Assembly: GCA_900757255.1 (NCBI GenBank)
Contig: CAAENE010000417.1
Location: 1 to 5,021, forward strand
DNA: 5,021 bases
Origin: Clostridia bacterium
Lineage (GTDB): Bacteria; Bacillota; Clostridia; HGM11514
Reading direction: 5' to 3'
Both the position numbers and the translations under genes were made by a program. Every line of letters begins with the position of its first letter. The first letter of the stretch is position 1. Under the pieces are notes generated by a model. The model was not told where the DNA came from and did no database searches. It worked only from the letters and a program-made list of their open reading frames with translations. This document shows positions 1 to 5,021 of this stretch, one piece after another.

Positions 1-1
1 T

Positions 2-2704
2 ACCGGCGAAATTGTTATCAACGGCGGTAAAATCGAGGCGCATGGATATGGTTATGGCGCAGGTATCGGCGGCGGTGATTACGGTTCCGGCGGTACGATC
101 ACCATTAACGGCGGCATTGTTACGGCTGTGACCGGCGTTGGCCTTCCGGAAGGCTGGGGAGATTTCACGAGTGCTCAGGCCAGCGGTATCGGTGCTTCAC
201 AGGGACAGCCGGGCGGTAAAATCACCATTACCGGCGGTACGGTTACGGCTTCGGGCGGTAACGGCTGTGCGGGTATCGGCGGAGGTACGGCTGACGTGAC
301 GATCTCGGGCGGTAAGGTGACTGCTTACGGCGGGCCGAGCGCAGCTGGGATCGGCGGCTATAATCAGAACAAAGGTGAAATTAAGATTACGATCGGCAAA
401 GACGCAGAAGTAACCGCTTACGCAGGTAAAAATGCTTCCGCTATCGGTCAGGGTCAAAATACAACTGCGAAGGTTACGCTGAACATTGAAAACGGCGCTG
501 TAATTGCCGCTTTCTCTAAAGAGAATTCCAATAAACCGGCGATTACCGCAGTAGAAAATACAGCGGCTGACCCGGCTCCTATCATCAACGCATATATTAC
601 CAATATGACGCTTCCGCTTGATGTACCCATTACAGCGCAGCTTAACGGCGATACAAAAAATCTGACTGTGCCCAAGGGCAGCGCGGGCGTTGCCTTTACA
701 ACCGGTGCGGCGGGAGAATATATCGCTAAAACAGCCCCGGAAGCGGAGGCTGTACTCGGCGTTACCTATCAGTTTATCCGCAAGGATGAAAGCAAGGCGA
801 CGGTCACCTCCGGTTCTGCGCTTACAATGGAAGAGGTCAAGGCAGTTGCTGCTGCCGACTTTACAAAGGAGGAAACTCCGGAGGCTAAAGCGGATTATCA
901 AAACGACAGGCTGACCAATCTGGTACCGGGCGCCAAATACTATTTGGAAGCGGAAATTGGAGGAAGGGTCTATTCTCTGGAGGGTACTGCTGATGAGGAC
1001 GGCTATCTTACTCACCCGGATTTCCCTAATTTCTACGGTGTACAGATTTCTATCGTAAAATTGGGCAATGGAACAAACACGCTCAAAAGCGATCCGCAGC
1101 TATTGCAGACCTATCAGCCTGCGGTGACCGGTATTTCGGTTAAAACAGAGCCTTCTAAAAAGAGCTATACGATTGGTGATGCGGCAGACTGGACCGGTCT
1201 TGCGGTCACACTTTCCTATCAGGCGGGCGAGCAGCAATATACAAAAGATATTGCCCTGACTGATTTTGCGGCAAATGGGGTGAGTGTATCTACGGCAAAT
1301 GGTGCGGTATTGAGTACCTCCGGTAAAATGGACGTAACGGTTTCCTGCCTCACGTTCAGCGACCGCTTTGCAATTGAAGTCGCTAAAATGCAGCAGGCAG
1401 CTCTTACAATTGAGCAGGTTTCCGATAAAACTTACGGCGACCAGCCGTTTATGCTGGAGGTTTCCGGCGGAAGCGGAACCGGCGCACGTTCCTTTGCGGT
1501 AACCAGCGGGGACAGCGTGAGCGTGGACGAAAATGGGCAGGTCACAGTTTTAAAGGCTGGTGAAAGCGTGATCACCGTGACACAGGCGGCTGATGATAAT
1601 TATAACGAGGCTTCGGCAACAGTAACAATTTCGATTGCACAAAAGACGCCTGAAATTTTCGCAGCTCCGGCGGCTCAGAGAATCCGGCGCGGACAGATGC
1701 TCTCGGAAGCTGTTCTGTCCGGCGGTGTTGTGACCGGCTTGGAAGGTACAGTGCTTGAAGGTGCCTGGACCTGGGAAAACGACCGGGAAATGACAGATGT
1801 GGGTACGTTTAGCGAAGCTGCCGTATTTACTCCGGCGGATGAAAATTACGCGCCTGTCACGGTTCCGGGTATTTCTGTGACGGTTTATATGCCTTCTTCC
1901 GGCGGAACCCCTGCTGCACGTTATACTGTTACCTTTAACACGCAGGGCGGCAGCAGAATTGCCGCTAAGACTGTGGCGAAAAATACGGTTGTGTCACAAC
2001 CGGCTGACCCTACAAAAGAGGGGTATACGTTTGAGGGCTGGTATACTGACGCAGATTGCACAAAAGCGTTTGACTTTGATACCAAAATAACCGAAAATGT
2101 TACGCTGTACGCAAAATGGAAGGAAAATACATCCGCGCCTGATGATCCGGAAAAATGGGAGAATCCGTTTGTGGATGTAAAGGAAAACGATTGGTTCTAT
2201 GATGCAGTACGGTACGCAGAGGAAAATGGCTTGTTCAGCGGTATGACCGAAACGACCTTTGAACCGAATATGCCCATTACACGCGGTATGCTGGTTACGG
2301 TGCTTTGGAGAAGCGAGAGCGAACCGGTGGTGAATTATCTGATGACCTTTGACGATGTCGGACAGGATACCTATTATGGCGAGGCGATCCGATGGGCGTC
2401 GAGCGAGGGGATCGTAAAGGGCTATTCCGCGGCTGAATATGCGCCGGATAAGCTGATTTCCAGAGAGGAATTGGCGGCTATCATGCACCGGTTTGCAAAT
2501 TACAAAAAGCTTGACACCTCTGCAAAGGGTGACCTGGCTCAGTTTATCGATCAGGCGCAGATTGCCGCCTGGGCGCGCGGCAATGTTGAGTGGGCAGTCG
2601 GCTACGGCCTTCTGACCGGTAAGGATGACGGGCGTATCGACCCGCAGGGCAGCGCCACCCGTGCGGAAACCGCAGCTATCCTGATGCGGTTCCTTGAAAA
2701 ATAA
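2..2704 (+). CDS. SLH-domain cell-surface protein with AGIGGG repeats and Ig-like domains (5' partial)
   Basis: This is the C-terminal 900 residues of a secreted, wall-anchored modular protein. The frame is open from base 2, so the start and signal peptide lie upstream; the GTG at 128 is only an internal valine codon. Domains by visible residue: 1-about 165, glycine-rich repeats of the form I-x-I-x-G-G-x-V-x-A-x-G...AGIGGG; about 166-372, an unassigned beta-rich region; 373-462, a Big_3-type Ig-like domain (VTGISVKTEP start); 464-547, an Ig/Big_2-like module (KTYGDQPF, VSVDENGQVTVLKAGES); 548-631, a related MBG/YDG-like module; 640-708, a Listeria-Bacteroides (InlB_B/Flg_new) repeat with GYTFEGWYTD and TLYAKW; 723-775, 783-835 and 848-900, three SLH domains. 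SLH triplets bind secondary cell-wall polymer, so the protein is probably displayed on the surface by its C-terminus. Only the third SLH has a canonical TRAE motif. The ligand is unknown. It could be an adhesin, scaffold or structural protein; no enzymatic domain is visible. A terminator follows the stop codon. Confidence 0.5.
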   Translation, partial: TGEIVINGGKIEAHGYGYGAGIGGGDYGSGGTITINGGIVTAVTGVGLPEGWGDFTSAQASGIGASQGQPGGKITITGGTVTASGGNGCAGIGGGTADVTISGGKVTAYGGPSAAGIGGYNQNKGEIKITIGKDAEVTAYAGKNASAIGQGQNTTAKVTLNIENGAVIAAFSKENSNKPAITAVENTAADPAPIINAYITNMTLPLDVPITAQLNGDTKNLTVPKGSAGVAFTTGAAGEYIAKTAPEAEAVLGVTYQFIRKDESKATVTSGSALTMEEVKAVAAADFTKEETPEAKADYQNDRLTNLVPGAKYYLEAEIGGRVYSLEGTADEDGYLTHPDFPNFYGVQISIVKLGNGTNTLKSDPQLLQTYQPAVTGISVKTEPSKKSYTIGDAADWTGLAVTLSYQAGEQQYTKDIALTDFAANGVSVSTANGAVLSTSGKMDVTVSCLTFSDRFAIEVAKMQQAALTIEQVSDKTYGDQPFMLEVSGGSGTGARSFAVTSGDSVSVDENGQVTVLKAGESVITVTQAADDNYNEASATVTISIAQKTPEIFAAPAAQRIRRGQMLSEAVLSGGVVTGLEGTVLEGAWTWENDREMTDVGTFSEAAVFTPADENYAPVTVPGISVTVYMPSSGGTPAARYTVTFNTQGGSRIAAKTVAKNTVVSQPADPTKEGYTFEGWYTDADCTKAFDFDTKITENVTLYAKWKENTSAPDDPEKWENPFVDVKENDWFYDAVRYAEENGLFSGMTETTFEPNMPITRGMLVTVLWRSESEPVVNYLMTFDDVGQDTYYGEAIRWASSEGIVKGYSAAEYAPDKLISREELAAIMHRFANYKKLDTSAKGDLAQFIDQAQIAAWARGNVEWAVGYGLLTGKDDGRIDPQGSATRAETAAILMRFLEK
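5..500 (+). repeat. Tandem AGIGGG-type glycine-rich protein repeats (about five to six units)
   Basis: Within the SLH protein, a unit of about 25-40 codons recurs, starting near 5, 89, 212, 287 and 374, with a degenerate sixth unit from about 461. The core is a short beta strand (ITITGGTVTA, VTISGGKVTA), a glycine-rich turn, then AGIGGG or a variant (SGIGAS, AGIGGY, SAIGQG). The units decay towards the 3' end, and more probably lie upstream of the window. The pattern suggests stacked strands, as in a right-handed beta-helix or solenoid; the fold is inferred, not shown. Unit 2 carries a longer insertion (about 128-190). Confidence 0.5.
2168..2701 (+). other. Three C-terminal SLH domains (cell-wall anchor)
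   Basis: Three successive SLH modules start FVDVKENDWFYDAV (2168), FDDVGQDTYYGEAI (2348) and FIDQAQIAAWARGNV (2543). Each shows the family pattern F-x-D-V...W...A-V/I-x-W/Y-A...G-L/I-x-G followed by an R-E helix. The polymer-binding tetrapeptide reads TRGM in SLH1, SREE in SLH2 and TRAE in SLH3. The triplet is known to bind pyruvylated secondary cell-wall polymer in Gram-positive bacteria. Confidence 0.5.
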
Positions 2705-2728
2705 ATAGTCTGTTATTGATATATAAAC

Positions 2729-2771
2729 AATACCGTCCGGCGGAAAAACAGCTTCTGCCGGCGGTATTTTT
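2729..2771 (+). terminator. Rho-independent terminator of the SLH gene
   Basis: Starting 25 bases after the TAA stop, AATACCGTC followed by GGCGG pairs with CTGCC and GGCGGTATT. This gives about 14 pairs, counting two G-T pairs and one bulged C, around an A-rich loop. A run of five T follows at 2767-2771. It separates the SLH gene from the downstream promoter. Confidence 0.5.
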
Positions 2772-2845
2772 ATGTAGGTTATAGAAAGATATACAATAAA
2801 CTTGTCTTATCAAGTAGAAAAATGCAACTTTTTCCATAAAATCAA

Positions 2846-2874
2846 TTGACATTTGTTTCTATATAACATATAAT
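2846..2874 (+). promoter_or_regulatory. Consensus SigA-type promoter for the DUF4234 gene
   Basis: TTGACA at 2846-2851 and TATAAT at 2869-2874 are both perfect matches to the housekeeping consensus and are separated by exactly 17 bases in AT-rich DNA. Transcription should start near 2881, leaving a leader of roughly 24 bases before the Shine-Dalgarno site at 2905. Such a promoter predicts strong basal expression unless it is repressed. Confidence 0.5.
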
Positions 2875-2904
2875 TAACATGTTTATGAATTTCATTACAT
2901 TGAT

Positions 2905-2910
2905 GGAGGG
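2905..2910 (+). promoter_or_regulatory. Shine-Dalgarno GGAGGG that does not face an ATG
   Basis: GGAGGG at 2905-2910 is the only strong ribosome-binding site before the DUF4234 gene. Eight bases downstream is an in-frame ATA (2919), followed by GAA GAA ACA. The first in-frame ATG (2976) is 65 bases away and has no clear Shine-Dalgarno of its own. The frame contains no ATG, GTG, TTG or CTG between the stop at 2901 and 2976. The site therefore argues for initiation near 2919. Confidence 0.5.
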
Positions 2911-2975
2911 TTATTTTTATAGAAGAAACAAAAACAAACACGCAGTATCAGGCGTCTTCGGCGCCGGTCGGGCAA

Positions 2976-3365
2976 ATGAAAACAGATCGTTCCCTGGTAA
3001 AATACATACTCCTCAGTATTATCACTTTGGGGATTTACGCAATTGTTTTTTACACCAACATTGCCAACTCGATCAACATCATCGCCAGCCGGTATGACGG
3101 TAAGAAAACCATGCATTATTGCCTGCTTTGTTTTTTAGTCGGGCCTGTCACGCTGGGCATCGCTGCCTTTGTCTGGTTCCATAACATTTCCAACCGAATC
3201 GGAAACGAGCTGCGGCGCCGCGGAATTGATTCCGATTTCAGCGCTTCTGATTTCTGGCTGTGGAATGTTTTGGGCTCCTTGATTCTTGTCGGGCCTTTTG
3301 TTTACGTTTACAAGCTCTGCAATGCAGCCAATAAGGTTTGTGAGCATTACAATATCAACGGCTGA
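2976..3365 (+). CDS. DUF4234 family small integral membrane protein
   Basis: This encodes a 129-residue protein from the first ATG, probably 148 residues if translation begins at the ATA at 2919. Three hydrophobic segments are visible at about residues 9-30, 49-70 and 93-113. The family-typical strings are IIASRYDGKKTMHYCLL between segments 1 and 2, the basic loop WFHNISNRIGNELRRRGI after segment 2, and SDFWLWNVLGSLI in segment 3. DUF4234 proteins have no established biochemical role, so none is assigned. The open frame upstream (2919-2975) encodes a polar tail with TQYQ and APVGQ just before MKTDRSLVKYI; from memory, family members carry a similar soluble tail there. The 2976 start is thus a conservative minimum. 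The gene has its own consensus promoter and hairpin terminator, so it looks monocistronic. Confidence 0.5.
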   Translation: MKTDRSLVKYILLSIITLGIYAIVFYTNIANSINIIASRYDGKKTMHYCLLCFLVGPVTLGIAAFVWFHNISNRIGNELRRRGIDSDFSASDFWLWNVLGSLILVGPFVYVYKLCNAANKVCEHYNING

Positions 3366-3380
3366 TTTTTGAAATAGCAG

Positions 3381-3409
3381 CCGCGTTCCGGTTTTGGAAC
3401 GCGGTTTTT
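3381..3409 (+). terminator. Rho-independent terminator of the DUF4234 gene
   Basis: CCGCGTTCC (3381-3389) pairs perfectly with GGAACGCGG (3396-3404) around a six-base GGTTTT loop. TTTTT follows at 3405-3409, then GTTT. It begins 16 bases after the TGA stop. The stem is uninterrupted and GC-rich, which makes it a textbook intrinsic terminator. Confidence 0.5.
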
Positions 3410-3462
3410 GTTTGCCATTTTTACTAAGAAATTGCAGATGTGTTTGTTTTTTCAGAAAAATA

Positions 3463-3491
3463 TTGTAACAGTTCAAAAAAACTGTTATACT
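3463..3491 (+). promoter_or_regulatory. Extended -10 promoter of the GGDEF gene
   Basis: A weak -35 (TTGTAA, 3463-3468) lies 17 bases from TATACT (3486-3491). The TG at 3483-3484 one base upstream makes an extended -10 element, which can compensate for a poor -35. Predicted transcription start is near 3498, giving a leader of about 25 bases. The spacer is filled by an inverted repeat. Confidence 0.5.
3466..3487 (+). promoter_or_regulatory. Perfect 8-bp dyad across the promoter, candidate operator
   Basis: TAACAGTT (3466-3473) is the exact reverse complement of AACTGTTA (3480-3487), with a six-base CAAAAA centre. The 22-bp dyad runs from the 3' half of the -35 to the first two bases of the -10, so a bound dimeric regulator would block RNA polymerase. 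No T-run follows and it lies upstream of the predicted start, so it is not a terminator. The regulator is not identifiable from the sequence. Confidence 0.5.
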
Positions 3492-3506
3492 AACATATAA
3501 GCTTTT

Positions 3507-3513
3507 AAGGAGG
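3507..3513 (+). promoter_or_regulatory. Shine-Dalgarno site of the GGDEF gene
   Basis: AAGGAGG, extended by further G residues, ends nine bases before the ATG at 3523. It is a near-perfect anti-16S match and fixes the start of the GGDEF protein. Confidence 0.5.
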
Positions 3514-3522
3514 GGGAGAAAT

Positions 3523-5021
3523 ATGAATCAAAAAAAGCAATGGTCTGAAGGACTCATAAAGCTACTGTTCTATTCCGCCTTAATTGCTGTTGCGGGGTTG
3601 GCTGTTTTTGCTGCGCTTACTTTCCGGCTTGACAGCAAGGCGGTTGTCAGTCAGGCAAGGCCTTCCTTTGAAACAGGCTGGTATTATTTGGACGGCAGCG
3701 GCCGGAAGGTTGAAATACGCTCTTTTTCCAAAATTGAGGGAAATACGGAACCTTCTGTGATTTATAACACTTTGCCGGAAATGGATTCGGATCAGGTTTT
3801 GTGTGTCGACTCCCATCATCAGTCCTTAATTGTCCGCGTCAACGACCAAGTGCTTTTTCAGCAGGGGATCAATAATCAGGCTGCGTTTGGCACTTATTAT
3901 GGTGCGCTCTGGAATATTGTCACTATTCCGAAAGAGATGTCCGGACAGCAAATTTCTCTTGAAGTCGGCGGCCCGCATGCTGTTTCAAATTCAGATCATT
4001 TTTCTGTTCTTTTGGGCAGCGGGCAGGATGTCCTCTTTTATATGGGGGAGCGCTATTTCGGTACGTTCGCTTTTAGTTTTATTACCTTTTGTATCGGAAT
4101 GATTATTCTTTTGGTTTGGCTGATTTCCCTCTTTAGAAACATTGAAATCAACCGCCGGTCGTTTTTCTATCTGGGTCTCTTTTCTGTTTTGGCTTCCCTT
4201 TGGGCGTTTACCGATACCAGGCTTGCACAGCTTTTTACCGGAAATGCGGCTGTGCCCTATTTGATATCATTTAGCTCTTTTATGCTAATGCCGATCCCCT
4301 TTCTTTTGTTTTTAATCGAATATTATGATGAAAAGCAAGCTATGGCGCTCCGCTTGATTGCGATTGCTTTCGGCGCCCTGTTTTTTGTCAATATGGGGTT
4401 ATATATTTTTGGTGCGGCAGAATTGTATCAGACGATTCCGCTTGTTCATATCCTGTTGAGCGGCAGTTTGTTATTGCTCCTTTTCTTCTGTTTCAGGGAG
4501 AGAAAATTTGCGTCAGGGAGCAAGGATATCCGGGACGCTTTTTGGGGATTGGTTGGGCTCAGCGCGTTCAGCTTATTTGGAATTGTAAGGTTTTATGTTT
4601 GGAACCATGATGATAACAGCCGCTATTTTCGTATTGGCCTTCTCGTTTTTATTGTTCTTCTGAGTATCTCTGTCTGTAAAAAAAGCATTGCTGTTTTTAA
4701 ATCCAAAATCAGCGCTGTTGCCTATAAGAAGCTGGCCTATACTGATACGATGACCGGTCTTCGCAACCGGACTGCTTTTGACAGCGATATGGACCAGATG
4801 GAAAATAATTTGGGCGCTTTTGAGACGATTGCTATTTTGGTTTTTGATCTGAATAACCTGAAACGTACCAATGACCGGCATGGCCATAATGCCGGCGATT
4901 TGCTGATTCGAACCAGCGCGCGGTGCCTTGAATCGGTTTTTTCGTATGACGGCATTTGCTATCGTATCGGCGGGGATGAGTTTGTTGTGATATTGAATAA
5001 TGTTGATAAATTCAAAATTGA
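3523..5021 (+). CDS. Membrane-bound GGDEF diguanylate cyclase with extracytoplasmic sensor domain (3' partial)
   Basis: This frame has 499 complete codons and is still open at the window end. It is predicted to make cyclic di-GMP from two GTP at the inner face of the membrane. Layout: transmembrane anchor at about 13-35; extracytoplasmic domain 36-175, beta-rich, with W53, LP at 84-85, SLIVRVND and a G-x-x-I-S-L-E strand, resembling the jelly-roll sensors of the 7TMR-DISM type; then about seven helices (about 178-203, 213-229, 245-266, 276-296, 303-323, 338-358, 367-385); a linker helix 386-404; and GGDEF from about 402. Visible catalytic features are DTMTGLRNR (408-416), metal-binding D442 in FDLNNLK, N450-D451, HGHNAGD (453-459) and an intact RIGGDEF (481-487). 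The usual RxxD inhibitory site is absent: FSYDG occupies that region. About 60 residues of the domain, and any EAL or other C-terminal domain, lie outside the window. The start is fixed by AAGGAGG nine bases upstream. The signal sensed is unknown. Confidence 0.5.
   Translation, partial: MNQKKQWSEGLIKLLFYSALIAVAGLAVFAALTFRLDSKAVVSQARPSFETGWYYLDGSGRKVEIRSFSKIEGNTEPSVIYNTLPEMDSDQVLCVDSHHQSLIVRVNDQVLFQQGINNQAAFGTYYGALWNIVTIPKEMSGQQISLEVGGPHAVSNSDHFSVLLGSGQDVLFYMGERYFGTFAFSFITFCIGMIILLVWLISLFRNIEINRRSFFYLGLFSVLASLWAFTDTRLAQLFTGNAAVPYLISFSSFMLMPIPFLLFLIEYYDEKQAMALRLIAIAFGALFFVNMGLYIFGAAELYQTIPLVHILLSGSLLLLLFFCFRERKFASGSKDIRDAFWGLVGLSAFSLFGIVRFYVWNHDDNSRYFRIGLLVFIVLLSISVCKKSIAVFKSKISAVAYKKLAYTDTMTGLRNRTAFDSDMDQMENNLGAFETIAILVFDLNNLKRTNDRHGHNAGDLLIRTSARCLESVFSYDGICYRIGGDEFVVILNNVDKFKI

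Noticed and set aside
197..1015. Long open frame on the minus strand (272 codons)
   Set aside because: It lies wholly antisense to the SLH protein, whose + frame encodes recognisable repeats. The minus translation shows no domain and is rich in Arg, Cys and Ser, as expected of a shadow frame. I checked no ribosome-binding site in detail.
1994..2488. Minus-strand open frame of 164 codons
   Set aside because: It is antisense to the InlB_B and SLH modules, which are clear on the + strand. No protein family was recognised.
2800..2815. Small inverted repeat ACTTG-N6-CAAGT upstream of the DUF4234 promoter
   Set aside because: A five-base stem in AT-rich DNA is expected by chance. It lies about 30 bases upstream of the -35 and has no T-run, so neither an operator nor a terminator is supported.
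2875..2918. Possible riboswitch, such as a c-di-GMP element, in the DUF4234 leader
   Set aside because: The predicted leader is only about 24 bases before the Shine-Dalgarno site, too short for a known riboswitch aptamer, and no conserved c-di-GMP aptamer core was seen here or before the GGDEF gene.
2879..3097. Forward open frame starting ATG TTT ATG upstream of the DUF4234 gene
   Set aside because: Its first ATG coincides with the predicted transcription start, so it would be leaderless. It overlaps DUF4234 in another frame and its translation resembles no family.
3830..4102. Forward open frame of 90 codons inside the GGDEF gene
   Set aside because: It is out of frame within the extracytoplasmic and first transmembrane coding region of the cyclase, and has no recognisable domain.
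4573..4955. Two overlapping minus-strand frames near the window end
   Set aside because: They are antisense to the conserved GGDEF catalytic core and give no recognisable protein.

Overview
The window looks like chromosomal DNA from a Gram-positive anaerobe of the Clostridia, plausibly near the Oscillospiraceae/Ruminococcaceae. This rests on an S-layer-homology (SLH) surface protein built of AGIGGG repeats, Ig-like domains and a Listeria-Bacteroides repeat, on a clostridial-type DUF4234 protein, on strong Shine-Dalgarno sites, and on consensus SigA-type promoters. The genus assignment is inference. All three genes read on the + strand, and two of them run off the window edges.

Layout: (1) 2-2704 is the C-terminal 900 residues of a large secreted, cell-wall-anchored modular protein; its start and signal peptide lie upstream of the window. 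It ends at a strong intrinsic terminator (2729-2771). (2) A perfect consensus promoter (TTGACA-N17-TATAAT, 2846-2874) drives a small three-helix membrane protein of the DUF4234 family, conventionally 2976-3365. Its Shine-Dalgarno site lies far upstream and faces an ATA codon at 2919, so the real start may be non-canonical or mutated. A perfect 9-bp hairpin terminator follows at 3381-3409. (3) An extended -10 promoter is bridged by a perfect 8+6+8 dyad (3466-3487), a likely operator. It precedes a membrane-bound GGDEF protein (3523 to the window end): one transmembrane anchor, an extracytoplasmic beta domain, about seven transmembrane helices, and a catalytic GGDEF domain cut off shortly after the signature motif.

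Each gene appears to be its own transcription unit, separated by terminators and promoters, so no operon links them. All three products act at the envelope: a wall-bound surface protein, a small integral membrane protein, and a membrane sensor predicted to make cyclic di-GMP in response to an external signal. A regulatory link between the cyclase and the surface protein is possible but nothing in the window shows it; no c-di-GMP riboswitch was recognised. I saw no CRISPR array, tRNA, rRNA, insertion sequence or phage gene. The most unusual points are the ATA start candidate, the promoter-spanning dyad, and the cyclase's lack of a recognisable inhibitory I-site.
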